A stretch of DNA of 64,000 nucleotides from Myxococcus stipitatus DSM 14675 (GTDB lineage Bacteria; Myxococcota; Myxococcia; Myxococcales; Myxococcaceae): contig NC_020126.1 in NCBI RefSeq assembly GCF_000331735.1, positions 124,001 to 188,000 of the forward strand. The letters run 5' to 3'. This document shows, in pieces, positions 51,153-59,864 of the stretch (positions are counted from its first letter, which is position 1; each line of letters starts with the position of its first letter). Position numbers and translations under genes: made by a program. The notes below the pieces were generated by a model. That model was given only the letters and a program-made list of their open reading frames with translations. It made no database searches and was not told the DNA's origin.

Positions 51153-51347
51153 TCAGCGCTGCTGCGTCCCGGCGTCCGTGTCATGCAGCTGCGGGCCACT
51201 GCCGCCGGTGCCCGGCTGCATCGTGTTGCTGTCGCGGCCGGAGCCGCCCGTGGCGCCGGTGTTGTCCCGGCTGCGCTCCCTGCAGCCCGTCACCGTCAGG
51301 GCCGCCGCCACCGCCGCCACCGTCAACCATCGCGTGAAAGTCCTCAT
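51153..51347 (-). CDS. Small Gly/Thr-rich lipoprotein
   Basis: A 64-aa lipoprotein precursor: MRTFTRWLTVAAVAAALTV, then lipobox TGC, leaving about 42 mature residues rich in Gly, Ser and Thr (RDNTGATGGSGRDSN). A strong AAAGGAGG ribosome site lies 8 bases upstream of the ATG. No domain is present. Such short lipoproteins are frequent in myxobacteria and their roles are mostly unknown. Confidence 0.75.
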   Translation of the reverse strand: MRTFTRWLTVAAVAAALTVTGCRERSRDNTGATGGSGRDSNTMQPGTGGSGPQLHDTDAGTQQR

Positions 51348-51464
51348 CGCGCGTGCCTCCTTTCAGGCTGGCCCAACGCTGAGGCCGCGCCGCGTCCCAG
51401 GCACGGCTGGGCCAAGCGCTCGGTCCGCTGTCCGCTCGAGACCGCGAGGAGGGACAGCCGCGCC

Positions 51465-52334
51465 TCAGTCCTCGCGGCGCAGCACGAGCAGCGAGTACTC
51501 CAGGCCTCCATCCAGCAGGGCCTGCTGGAGTCGCAGGTGCTCGCGGCGCGACTCCCCTCGGGCGAGGATGCGCGCGGGGAGCTGACCGGTGGGCGCGAAG
51601 CGCTCATGCGCCAGCAGCTCCAGCGTGAGGGACCAGAAGCCCACCGCGCGTCCGGACACGTCGTCACACGCCTCCAGCTCCAGCCCCGCGGCGTGCGCGG
51701 CGGACAGGTACTCGTCCCGCGTGCCGATGCGCGTGCGCCAGTAGCGGTCGAACGGCGCCGCCAGCTCCGGCCTGCCGAGGAAGCAGTCCGCGATGGCCAC
51801 CACGCCGCCGGGCCGCAGGAGGCCCCGCACGCGACGGAACCACTCCGCGCGAGGCAGGTAGCTGCACGTCTCCACCGCCACCACCGCGTCGAAGCAGGCG
51901 CGCCCCGGCACCGCGAGCGCGTCGCAGTGCAGGGACTTCACGCGCGCGCCCACGCCCTCGATTTCGGCGAACGTGCGCACCAGCTCCACGTGCAGGCCCA
52001 CGTTCGTCACCGCCGTCACCCGCGCCTGGTGCTTGGAGGCCCAGTACAGCGCGCCCCCGCCCAGGCCGCAGCCCACGTCCAGCAGCTCGCACTCCTCGGG
52101 GAGCGGCCCCATGGCGCGCGCCAGCTCCGCGAGCAGGACCTCCTGCGAGGCGTTGACGCGCTCGCGCACGCGCGCCTCCGGCTCTCCGGGCGGCGGCACG
52201 TCGTCCACGAGCCCGACATGGAAGTGGATGCGAGGGCCCGGCCCGTAGCGGCGCAGGATGCGCTCCGTCTTCTCCTCGTAGTAGGCGGCCACCGTGTCAT
52301 GCCGGGACTCGCTCCACTGGGATTCCGCCCTCAT
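51465..52334 (-). CDS. SAM-dependent methyltransferase (last gene of the kinase/isoprenoid operon)
   Basis: A 289-aa class I methyltransferase. SAM-binding motif I is ECELLDVGCGLGGGALYWAS. Downstream, VTAVTNVGLHVELVRTFAE and SLHCDALAVPGRACFDAVVA mark motifs II-IV. VETCSYLPRAEWFRRVRGLL and GGVVAIADCF follow. The pattern resembles small-molecule methyltransferases acting on isoprenoids or quinones (gamma-tocopherol/geranyl-type). Its ATG overlaps the stop of the isoprenoid-synthase-like gene (ATGA), so methylation of an isoprenoid is the simplest inference. Confidence 0.82.
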   Translation of the reverse strand: MRAESQWSESRHDTVAAYYEEKTERILRRYGPGPRIHFHVGLVDDVPPPGEPEARVRERVNASQEVLLAELARAMGPLPEECELLDVGCGLGGGALYWASKHQARVTAVTNVGLHVELVRTFAEIEGVGARVKSLHCDALAVPGRACFDAVVAVETCSYLPRAEWFRRVRGLLRPGGVVAIADCFLGRPELAAPFDRYWRTRIGTRDEYLSAAHAAGLELEACDDVSGRAVGFWSLTLELLAHERFAPTGQLPARILARGESRREHLRLQQALLDGGLEYSLLVLRRED

Positions 52335-53068
52335 GACTCCACCTCCGGAATGATGGGTTCGATGCGGCGCAGGGCCGCGTCCAGGCACCGCAGGTCCTGG
52401 GCTCGAAGCGACTCGGTGGCGCGCCGTCCCCAGGCCACCACCGCGAGCCGGTCCGCCGAGGGCATGGACGTGAAGCGCGCGTCCTTGGAGCGGATGTCCT
52501 CCGCGATGTGCGCGGCCACGCCCAGCGCCAGGCCCACCTGCGCGGCGCGCTCCTCCAGCCACGTCCCCGTCCACAGGATGCGCAGGTAGCCCGCCCACTG
52601 CTTGCCGGCGATGCCCTCCGCCACGCGGCGGAACACCGGCTCGGTCCACTCGCGCGTGCGCACCTCCAGCGCCTGGGGCCCGGCGGCCCGCGCGAGCAGC
52701 CGCGCGCCTTCCTCCAGCGCGAGCGGCGGCAGCTTCGCGCGGGGCTCCACGAGCGTGGCGAAGGCGAGGTTCTGCAAGAGGAACTGCACGCACGGGCCCA
52801 CGCGGTGGGGCTCCTGGAAGTAGACGCAGTCGCCGTCGATGAGGTCGTCGGCGAGGTTGCCCGCGCTGAAGCTGAAGAAGAGGCCCACGCCGCGCGCCGT
52901 CAGCACGTCGCGCTCCAGCCCCGCCTCCGCTCCGGCCTCGTAGAAGAGGGGCAGGGGCCCGGGCTGCGCGGCCTCCAGCGCGGCGAGCACGTCGCGCTCC
53001 GACTCCTCGGGCAGCTCCAGTCCTCTCAGCACCCGCAGGGACTCTTGAAACAGCGCTCCACCACTCAT
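52331..53068 (-). CDS. Class I isoprenoid-synthase-like protein
   Basis: A 245-aa all-helical protein. The motif NLADDLIDGD at residues 71-80 fits the first Asp-rich (DDxxD) metal site of polyprenyl or terpene synthases. A second acidic motif AEDIRSKD lies near residue 205. It is shorter than normal polyprenyl synthases (about 300 aa) and lacks a typical second DDxxD, so it may be a divergent terpene/squalene-phytoene-type enzyme or a non-catalytic member. ATGA overlaps couple it to the histidine kinase gene upstream and the methyltransferase gene downstream. Confidence 0.65.
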   Translation of the reverse strand: MSGGALFQESLRVLRGLELPEESERDVLAALEAAQPGPLPLFYEAGAEAGLERDVLTARGVGLFFSFSAGNLADDLIDGDCVYFQEPHRVGPCVQFLLQNLAFATLVEPRAKLPPLALEEGARLLARAAGPQALEVRTREWTEPVFRRVAEGIAGKQWAGYLRILWTGTWLEERAAQVGLALGVAAHIAEDIRSKDARFTSMPSADRLAVVAWGRRATESLRAQDLRCLDAALRRIEPIIPEVES

Positions 53069-54417
53069 GAGTATTCCCTCGGCAGGTACAGGCGGAGCAG
53101 GGCGCCGCCGTCCGGGGCATTGCGCCGGTGCAGGATTCCGCCGCTGGCGCGAAGCAGGCATTCGCTGGTGTAGAGGCCCAGGCCGGTGCCCTCCGGCTTG
53201 GAGGTGTAGAGCTCCTCGGCGGGGACGTTGAGGAACGCGGTGGGGAAGCCCGGCCCGTTGTCGGAGATGATGACCTCCAGTCGGCCGCTGAGCGGCTCCA
53301 CCCGCGCCTCGATGGACACGCGTGTCGCGCCCCGCTCGCCGTCTCCCTCGCAGGCGTTGAGCACCAGGTTCTCCACCACGCGGCGCAGCGTGGTGGCCCC
53401 ACCGCGCATCAGCGCTCGAGGCGGCGTGTCCGACTCCACCGCCACCTGGATGTCCACGTCCGGAAAGCGCACCGCCATGCTGGCGCGCACGTTCTCCAGG
53501 AGCGGCGGCAGCTCCACCGGCTCCGGCTCCGAGCCCATGGAGCGCCGCCCCTTGGCGCGAATCTCCTCCACCATGCCGCGCACCTGGCGGAGGCTCTGGG
53601 TGAGCGTGCGCACCCGCTCGTCGAACTCCGCGCGGCCCGGGCCGAAGCGCTGGTTGCCCAGCAGCGACAGCAGGTCCGCCGCGCTGTCCGCGGTCATCAG
53701 CGCGGTGTCCAGCTCCTGGTGGTGGCCGATGATTTCTCCCAGCGCGCGCGACAGCCGGTCCACGTCCTTCTCCTGCCGCTCCAGGAGCTGCGCCTGCATC
53801 GCGGCGCGCAGCCGCTCCGCCTGCGCGCGGGCGCGGTCGTGTGTCACCGCGAAGGTGCCCAGGTACAGCTCCGCGGTGAGGCTGGCGGGGCCGATGACGG
53901 CGAAGAGCAGCAGGTGCTCGGGGCTCTCGCGCCAGGGCAGCGCCGCGAGCAGGGCCACCCCCGTGCCCACCGCGACGAAGGGCTGCCGCGGCGTCACCCG
54001 GTGCAGCCGCCCATGGAACGCGGTGGTGAAGAGGAACAGCGAGGCGAGGACACTGGCACCTTGGAGATGGGACATGGCCATCATCGCGGCGAGGAAGAAG
54101 TGCAGCGTGGACACACCCAGCAGCAGCCACAGCCAGCCCCACGTCTCGATGTGACGCCGTCTCCGGTGGGCCGCGGAGAACAGCAGTCCGTTGATGAGCA
54201 TGGGACTGGCGCACAGCAAGCCCTGGGCGGGCGAGATGCCGAACAAGTCGCCGGCGCCCGGGGCCCAGGCGACGACGCCCAGCAGCACCAGGACCACGGA
54301 GGTGAGCACCCACCAGGGCCCCACGCCCGCGGCGGCCAGGACCTCGGTGGCGTCCTGGGCGCGCGTCCAGCGCCGGAAGGACGCCGTGATGGCGGCGCCG
54401 GCGATGCGCGTGCTCAT
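53065..54417 (-). CDS. Membrane sensor histidine kinase
   Basis: A 450-aa kinase with about six N-terminal transmembrane helices (residues 30-195, e.g. WWVLTSVVLVLLGVVAWAPG, LHFFLAAMMAMSHLQGASVL). A coiled linker (RARAQAERLRAAMQAQLLER) follows. The likely phospho-acceptor is in EIIGHHQELDTALM. The C-terminal ATPase has an N box (VVENLVLNACEG), G1 (ISDNGPGFPTAF) and G2 (GTGLGLYTSE). No response regulator is adjacent. It starts at ATG 54417, 7 bp after the 105-aa gene. The next gene overlaps by 4 bases, an unusual link between a sensor kinase and biosynthetic genes. Confidence 0.85.
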   Translation of the reverse strand: MSTRIAGAAITASFRRWTRAQDATEVLAAAGVGPWWVLTSVVLVLLGVVAWAPGAGDLFGISPAQGLLCASPMLINGLLFSAAHRRRRHIETWGWLWLLLGVSTLHFFLAAMMAMSHLQGASVLASLFLFTTAFHGRLHRVTPRQPFVAVGTGVALLAALPWRESPEHLLLFAVIGPASLTAELYLGTFAVTHDRARAQAERLRAAMQAQLLERQEKDVDRLSRALGEIIGHHQELDTALMTADSAADLLSLLGNQRFGPGRAEFDERVRTLTQSLRQVRGMVEEIRAKGRRSMGSEPEPVELPPLLENVRASMAVRFPDVDIQVAVESDTPPRALMRGGATTLRRVVENLVLNACEGDGERGATRVSIEARVEPLSGRLEVIISDNGPGFPTAFLNVPAEELYTSKPEGTGLGLYTSECLLRASGGILHRRNAPDGGALLRLYLPREYS

Positions 54418-54424
54418 GCCGTGC

Positions 54425-54742
54425 TCACACGGTGGTGAACAGGGAACAGCCAGCCTGTTGCTGGATTTGGTTGACCTGGCGCGTGGCATCGTCGACGCGC
54501 TGGCGTAACTCCTGGACCAGCGACGTGTGGCCGCGTCGGGTGATGCGCACCTCCACTTCGCCGCCCGCGAGCAGGTGGTGGAGCGCTTCCAGCACGGGCT
54601 CGAGCGCGGGCGTGAGGCCCACCTGTCCATGGGGCCCCTCCACCGCGCCCAGCTCCTGGATGCGCTGGAGGTAGTCGCTCACCGCGCTGGCCAGGGGCAG
54701 TGTCACGAGACGTGGCCCCCAGGTGTTGCTGTTCTCCTGCAT
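54425..54742 (-). CDS. 105-aa helical protein, first gene of the kinase operon
   Basis: The product begins MQENSNTWGPRLVTLPLA and has a helical C-terminal half (RGHTSLVQELRQRVDDATRQ) with coiled-coil character. It has no signal peptide. ATG 54742 has a G-rich region upstream as ribosome site. The frame is open to 55024 but that part has no good start. It is not a known family. Its position in front of the kinase suggests a signalling accessory. Confidence 0.65.
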   Translation of the reverse strand: MQENSNTWGPRLVTLPLASAVSDYLQRIQELGAVEGPHGQVGLTPALEPVLEALHHLLAGGEVEVRITRRGHTSLVQELRQRVDDATRQVNQIQQQAGCSLFTTV

Positions 54743-55209
54743 GTCGGTCCCCCCCGAGCGCGGATTGGTGGTGCGTGAGGCAGCGCGCCCATGGCTCGCG
54801 GACATGCGCGGCGGGCCGCCGTGAAAGCGGGGTGGCCGCACCTGCCGCACACGAGGAACGGCGCCGCGAAGTGGCCTTCGCGCGGCACGCAGCCGGAGGT
54901 CGAATCGTAAACGGTGCGACAGGTGTCGAGGCCCCATGCTGGTTGCCCCCCGCGAACCAGTCAGGCGCGACGGCTGCTTCATCGCGCGGAGGGCAGCAAA
55001 GCGAGCCGCCGAGGAGTGCGTCAAACGCCGACCCGCCGCGACTGTTCTTTAGTGTTTGACGACACCAGACCCAAGGTCAGCGAGGTGACGAGAGGTCGAC
55101 AGGGCGTGTGATTCAGGACGTATCCCCGTCTCGCGGCCATGCGGGCGAGCGGCGGCGGTGTCCTTGGCCGTGTCGACACGGCGGCCCCACTGTTGCCGGG
55201 GGTGCCGGC
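54743..55209. other. Divergent intergenic region with an inverted repeat
   Basis: The 467-bp gap between the kinase operon (minus) and the DehI-type gene (plus) contains no convincing gene. CGTCAAAC at 55019-55026 and GTTTGACG at 55054-55061 are an 8-bp inverted repeat with a 27-base, AT-richer spacer (GACTGTTCTTTAGT). They may be paired operator half-sites or TTGAC-type -35 elements facing both ways. Confidence 0.45.
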
Positions 55210-56109
55210 ATGGCCAGGGTGAAACAGGTCAGCGAACACCGCGCCGAAGGCGACGTCGAGCGCGTCTACCATGAGCTGCGACAGTCGCTGCGTGTGTCGG
55301 GGGTGGATGTCTCACTGCGCACGTGGGCCGCGCATCCGCGCTTCTTCGTGGCGATGTGGGAGGCCCTGGGGCCCAACGTGGAGACACGCGCCTTCGAGGA
55401 GCTGGCGGCGGGGCTGTGGCAGGAGGTGCTGGACACGACGGTGCGCTGGGAGGTGCTGGGCGCCTGGTCCTCGGTGAAGCTGGGGCCCAGCCAGCGCTTC
55501 CACGCGCGCGGCGCCCTGGAGCTGTACGAGGCGATGCAGCCGCGCGTGATGCTGATGGTGTCGGCGGTGCGGCTGGCGCTGGAGGGGCACGTCGTCGGAC
55601 GGCGGGGTGTGCCCGGGGAGCTGGAGCGGCTGGAGCGGGGCATCCCCTCGCGCATGGCGGCGATGGAGTGGGTCGCGGAGAAGCCGCGCGACGCGGCGAC
55701 GCGGTCGCTGTTCGCGGATATCGAAAAGACGGTGGGACCGCCGGGCGTGCCCGGGGAGTACCGCGCGCTCGCGTGCTGGCCGGAGTACCTGGAGGCGGCG
55801 TGGCGCCGGCTGAAGCCGCGCATGAAGGACGACGACTTCCAGGCCGCGGCCGAGTCCTTGCGCGAGTCCGCGCGCAGGCGCGCCCTGGCGCTGCCGTTCG
55901 AGGTGTCGCTGAGCCGCGAGCGCGTGGCGGCGCTGGGGGAGAACGTGGAGGCGATTTCGCGGGTGACGCAGGCGCTGGAGACGCGCCTGCCCTCGCTGCT
56001 GTTGAACCTGTCCCGGCTGGTGCAGGACGTGCCGGACATCCTTCGTCAGCCGATGCCGGGCGCGTCCCGGCTGGTGCCGGACTGGGTCGCCGCGGAGGAG
56101 CTGCGATGA
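55210..56109 (+). CDS. DehI-family (halocarboxylic acid dehydrogenase-like) protein
   Basis: A 299-aa helical protein whose length and layout match the DehI family of D/L-2-haloacid dehalogenases. It has the duplicated helical pattern (VYHELRQSLRVSGVDVSLRT... and SLFADIEKTVGPPGVPGEYRA), with the LACWPEYLEAAWRRL segment typical of the second half. In known DehI enzymes an Asn and Asp act in the second half; here the equivalent stretch reads GVPGEYRALACWP, so activity should be treated as unproven. ATG 55210 is chosen over the upstream frame start at 55108. It overlaps the next gene by 4 bases (ATGA). Confidence 0.75.
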   Translation: MARVKQVSEHRAEGDVERVYHELRQSLRVSGVDVSLRTWAAHPRFFVAMWEALGPNVETRAFEELAAGLWQEVLDTTVRWEVLGAWSSVKLGPSQRFHARGALELYEAMQPRVMLMVSAVRLALEGHVVGRRGVPGELERLERGIPSRMAAMEWVAEKPRDAATRSLFADIEKTVGPPGVPGEYRALACWPEYLEAAWRRLKPRMKDDDFQAAAESLRESARRRALALPFEVSLSRERVAALGENVEAISRVTQALETRLPSLLLNLSRLVQDVPDILRQPMPGASRLVPDWVAAEELR

Positions 56110-57005
56110 ACTGGCGCGAGTGGCAGAGGCAGCAGGAGGTGCTGGAGCTGGGGCAGCGCTTCGTGAGCTACGTGGACTGGGGGCGGGGCTCGCCGGTGGT
56201 GCTGCTGCACGGCATGCCGACGTGGAGCTACCTGTGGAGTGGCCTGGCGCGAGGGCTGGCCACGTCGCACCGGGTGCTGGTGCCGGACCTGCTGGGGCAT
56301 GGCTTCTCCGACCGGCGCGACAGGTTCGACCGCTCGCTGTCGCGACAGGCCGAGGCGCTGGAGGCGTGGCTGGACCGGCTGGGCGTGGTGGACGCGGCGG
56401 TGGTGGGGCACGACGTGGGCGGCGGCGTGGCGCAGCAGCTCGCGGTGCGGTTTCCGCGCCGGGTGGGGCGGCTGTGCTTGATGGACAGCGTCAGCTACGA
56501 CGCGTGGCCGCTGCCGCTGATGGCGCAGTTCGGCACGCCGTGGATGGCGCGGCGGCTGTCGCCGGAGCGGATGGTGGGCCTGCTGTCGTGGGCGCTCAAG
56601 TCCCGCGGCTTCGCGAAGAAGCCCTCGGCGCAGGTGGTGGAGGGGCTGCTCGCGCCCTACGCGACGGAGGTGGGCATGGTGTCGCTGTCGCGCGACGCGG
56701 TGGCGCTCAACACCAACCAGACACAGGTGGTGTCGCCGAAGCTGGGGCAGCTGGCCGTGCCGGTGCTGGTGATGTGGGGGGCGAAGGACCAGGTGCTGCC
56801 GACGAAGTATGGCGAGCGCCTGGTCTGGGACATCCCCGGGGCGCGGTGGGTGTCGGTGCCGGAGGCGGGACACTTCCTCATGTGGGACGCACCCCATGCG
56901 GTGGCCATGGAGTTGTTCCGCTTCCTGGAGGGAGAAGCGCCGGTGACACATGCGCCGGAGCGCCCGGTGGCGGAGGTGCTGTGGAGCGAGGGAGCGCCCG
57001 GGTGA
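56106..57005 (+). CDS. Haloalkane dehalogenase-like alpha/beta hydrolase
   Basis: A 299-aa alpha/beta hydrolase. The oxyanion motif HGMPTWSYLW (35-44) is that of haloalkane dehalogenases. The nucleophile elbow VVGHDVGGG places an Asp at 103, as in dehalogenases and epoxide hydrolases rather than the Ser of esterases. The Trp that normally follows the Asp (halide binding) is Val here, so halide specificity is uncertain. The acid may be in MWGAKDQVLP and the His in EAGHFLMWDAP. It is coupled to the DehI-type gene, and the pair hints at stepwise dehalogenation. Confidence 0.8.
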   Translation: MNWREWQRQQEVLELGQRFVSYVDWGRGSPVVLLHGMPTWSYLWSGLARGLATSHRVLVPDLLGHGFSDRRDRFDRSLSRQAEALEAWLDRLGVVDAAVVGHDVGGGVAQQLAVRFPRRVGRLCLMDSVSYDAWPLPLMAQFGTPWMARRLSPERMVGLLSWALKSRGFAKKPSAQVVEGLLAPYATEVGMVSLSRDAVALNTNQTQVVSPKLGQLAVPVLVMWGAKDQVLPTKYGERLVWDIPGARWVSVPEAGHFLMWDAPHAVAMELFRFLEGEAPVTHAPERPVAEVLWSEGAPG

Positions 57006-57051
57006 ATCTTGGGGCTCGCGCCCGGGCCGCCGTCGCGCTAGACGGCGCGGC

Positions 57052-57723
57052 ATGCGTGACCGAATCCAGGCGGTGCTCCGCCGGTTGGCCCAGGCCCCCG
57101 AGCTCGAGGCTCGCTGGCTGCACACCCTGTCCCTCATGGAGTTCATCGGGGCGCGGAAGATTTCGCGCACGGTGGCGGACCGACACCCCTCGCTGGCGGT
57201 GCTGGAGCACCTGACGGACGAGACGCGTCACGCCTTCGCCTTCAAGCGGCTGTCGGCCGAGGTGGCGGGCGGCGAAATCACCACGTTCCTCTGCCCGGAG
57301 GCGGCGGGCCGCTACTTCCAGGCGCTGGACCACGAGCTGGCCGCGTGGGCCACCTCGTACACGGGCACCGCCGATGTGTACCTGCACTACCTGCTGACGA
57401 CGACGGCCATCGAGCGCCGCGCGATGGTGCTCTATCCGCTCTACAAGGCGGCCTCGCGCAACCCGAGCGTCCGCGAGGAGCTGGGGCGCGTGGTGACCGA
57501 GGAGCAGAACCACCGCCGCTCCATCGAGGACGCGTGTGTGGCGAAGCTGAGCGCGGTGGGCGCCTCGCTCGACGACGCGCTGGCGCTCGAGGAGCGGCTG
57601 TTCGGCGCGTTCATCTCGGAGCTGGAGCCGGTGGTGGAGCGGGAGCTGGCGGCGCTGCCCGTGCTGCTCGCGTCCTCCGAGTCCGCGGCTCACGCGGCGA
57701 CGACCTCCGCCTCCGCGAAGTGA
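57052..57723 (+). CDS. Ferritin-like di-iron fold protein
   Basis: A 223-aa four-helix protein. Glu/His ligands are arranged as in ferritin-like di-iron carboxylates: TLSLMEFIGARK, then DETRHAFAFK (ExxH), TTTAIERRAM and TEEQNHRRSIED (ExxH). The metal-bound activity (oxidase, oxygenase or storage) cannot be assigned. It lies 46 bp after the hydrolase gene in the same direction and is probably in the same operon, which could fit oxidative or stress-related chemistry. Confidence 0.78.
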   Translation: MRDRIQAVLRRLAQAPELEARWLHTLSLMEFIGARKISRTVADRHPSLAVLEHLTDETRHAFAFKRLSAEVAGGEITTFLCPEAAGRYFQALDHELAAWATSYTGTADVYLHYLLTTTAIERRAMVLYPLYKAASRNPSVREELGRVVTEEQNHRRSIEDACVAKLSAVGASLDDALALEERLFGAFISELEPVVERELAALPVLLASSESAAHAATTSASAK

Positions 57724-57777
57724 AGTCAAGTCACGGAGCTGGGCGTGCCCTCACCTCACGCGAGAGGGCGCCCGGGG

Positions 57778-58515
57778 TCACTCCGGCGACGCGGGGGGCC
57801 CGGAGGGCTCGTTCACGAGGACGAGCTTTCCGTCGCGCCACTGGGCGAAGAGGTTGCGGGCCTTGCGCGCGCGCTTGCGGCTCAGCTCCACGCCCACGGC
57901 CTGGAGCCCCATCGCGTTGGCGACGGCGAGCGCGGTGCCATGGCCGCAGAACGGGTCCACGACGGTGCGCGTGGACGTCTGCTCCAGGATGAAGCGGCAG
58001 GCGAGCTGACACGCCTCCACGCCCATGCCGCGTGTCCAGGTGACTTCGCCGGCCTCCGGCAGCACGTCCGCGGTGGACTTCGCGAGGTCCGGCCGCACGC
58101 CTTTCGAGAAGCAGAGCATGTGTGAGTACGCGGGCCGGCCGAACGTCACCGTGCCCGGCGCGCGGCGGCAGACGACCTTGTGCCAGAGCATCCCGAGCCC
58201 CGCCTCCTCCGCCGCGCGGGACACGAGGTAGCCCTTGTCGACCCAGAGCCCTTCGTCCTTCACGTCCGTCTGGTAGAAGATGGCCACGCCGTCGTCGGGC
58301 ACGCGCGACATGACGAGCGCCGCCGCGCGGGTGAACCACGCCTTCCACTCGGCGAGGGACAGCGTGGGGAACTCGGACGCGTCCGGCAGCGACGCCACCG
58401 CCGAGCACCCCGTCAGCACCGGCTGCGCCGCGAGCCACGTCAGCGCGTCCTCGCAGTGCACCGTGCGCCGCGCGTCCAGGGCCCTGCCGTCCGTCCCGTC
58501 CCGTTCATCCGCCAT
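57778..58515 (-). CDS. DNA-methyltransferase-fold protein with altered catalytic motif
   Basis: A 245-aa protein. The SAM-binding motif near the C-terminus, VVDPFCGHGTALAVANAMGL followed by VGVELSRKRA, is that of beta-class N4/N6 methyltransferases. Near the N-terminus, where these have S/D-P-P-Y, it has VASLPDASEFPTLSLAEW. The Pro-Pro-aromatic catalytic motif is missing, so a methyltransferase acting on something other than exocyclic amines, or an inactive member, is possible. No restriction enzyme is adjacent. It starts at ATG 58515. Confidence 0.78.
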   Translation of the reverse strand: MADERDGTDGRALDARRTVHCEDALTWLAAQPVLTGCSAVASLPDASEFPTLSLAEWKAWFTRAAALVMSRVPDDGVAIFYQTDVKDEGLWVDKGYLVSRAAEEAGLGMLWHKVVCRRAPGTVTFGRPAYSHMLCFSKGVRPDLAKSTADVLPEAGEVTWTRGMGVEACQLACRFILEQTSTRTVVDPFCGHGTALAVANAMGLQAVGVELSRKRARKARNLFAQWRDGKLVLVNEPSGPPASPE

Positions 58516-58729
58516 GAGGCGGCGCACTCTGCCAGAGCCCCGTGCCCGCGTGTGTGAGGACCACGCAAGGGGCCCCACGTCTCGGGCATGGATGGCGGGG
58601 ACTCCGGGGGTAGCCGAGGCCCCGTGGCAATCCCAGGTGGAGCGCCCCGTAGGTCTCTCGGGCCTGCGTGAGAAGTCGCGCCTTCCCTCGACAGGCCGCA
58701 AGCTGCCCCGCGCGAGGAGGCCTTCTGTC

Positions 58730-59722
58730 ATGAACATGGAGCAGTTCAAGCAGGTGAAGGAGTTGGCGCAGACGGGGCTGGAGGAGCGGCGCAAGCACCT
58801 GGCGCAGCCGTCGGCGGGGCACGTGTCGCTGGGCAGGCCGCTGCGCACGGTCATCTTCACCGTGACGTGGGCGGTGTTCCTGGGGCTGGGCCTCCTGGTG
58901 GGCGGCCTGGTCGCGGGCCCCCTGGGCGCGAGCCTGGTGTTCCCGGTGTCGCTGTTCCTCTCCCTCTTCCCCGCGTGGTGGGCCAGCCGCATCTGCCGCG
59001 TGGCCGCGCAGTGGGAGCGCGCCGTCATCCTGCGGCTGGGGCGCTTCCACAGCATCAAGGGCCCCGGCGTGCTCTTCGTCTTCCCGGTGATGGACACGGC
59101 GCTGTTCGTGGACACGCGGCTGCTCACGCTCGACATCCCCCACCAGCAGGTCATCACCCGCGACAACGTCCCCGTCGCGGTGGATGGCGTCATCTTCTTC
59201 ATGGTGAAGGACACCGAGCGCGCCGTCGTCACCGTGCAGGACTACCGCTACGCCATCAGCCAGTACGCGCAGGCCGCGCTCCGGGACGTCATCGGCAGCA
59301 TGACGCTGGATGAGCTGCTCAGCGAGCGGGACCAGATTCAGTCGCGCATCGCCCAGGCGGTGGAGGAGCGCAGCATGGCGTGGGGCATCCACGTGGACTC
59401 CATCCGGCTGCTCGACATCGACATGCCGGAGGACCTCAAGCGGATGATGAGCCGCCAGGCCTCCGCCGAGCGCGAGAAGCGCGCCACCATCACCAAGGCG
59501 GAGGGCGACAAGGAGGCCGCCGTCAACCTGGCCGCCGCGGCCACCACCATGGCGCTCAGCCCAGGTGCCATGCAGTTGCGCACCCTCCAGTCGCTGGATG
59601 GCCTGGGCTCCTCGCCCTCGAACACCGTGGTCTTCGCCGTGCCCACCGACGTGCTGGAGCTGGTGCGCGGGCTTGCCCAGAAGACCCTGCACGGCAAACC
59701 AGACGTCCCCAACCCGTCTTGA
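58730..59722 (+). CDS. SPFH/band 7 (slipin-type) membrane protein
   Basis: A 330-aa protein with a hydrophobic N-terminal region of two helices (residues about 38-85), then an SPFH domain: RVAAQWERAVILRLGRFHSI, LDIPHQQVITRDNVPVAVDG, YRYAISQYAQAALRDVIGSM and WGIHVDSIRLLDIDMPEDLK. An Ala/Glu-rich helical tail (SAEREKRATITKAEGDKEAA) mediates oligomerisation. Stomatin/slipin proteins organise membrane microdomains. The extra N-terminal 38 residues before the first helix are basic and polar. GAGGAGG lies 9 bases upstream of the ATG. Confidence 0.9.
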   Translation: MNMEQFKQVKELAQTGLEERRKHLAQPSAGHVSLGRPLRTVIFTVTWAVFLGLGLLVGGLVAGPLGASLVFPVSLFLSLFPAWWASRICRVAAQWERAVILRLGRFHSIKGPGVLFVFPVMDTALFVDTRLLTLDIPHQQVITRDNVPVAVDGVIFFMVKDTERAVVTVQDYRYAISQYAQAALRDVIGSMTLDELLSERDQIQSRIAQAVEERSMAWGIHVDSIRLLDIDMPEDLKRMMSRQASAEREKRATITKAEGDKEAAVNLAAAATTMALSPGAMQLRTLQSLDGLGSSPSNTVVFAVPTDVLELVRGLAQKTLHGKPDVPNPS

Positions 59723-59864
59723 GTGCCTCTCGCTCGCCGCCAACCCAGCTCATACTCGCGGCGAATGCCTACATGTGGACCGGGCTTCTCTGGATGTCGC
59801 GGCTTGCTTTCGCTCCCGTAGAACTCTTCAATGCTGCTTTATCCATTTCATCTGAGGAGACGAC

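Noticed and set aside
53065..54630. Longer starts for the histidine kinase and 105-aa protein
   Set aside because: The upstream extensions overlap each other and carry no ribosome site; ATG 54417 and ATG 54742 match natural domain starts.
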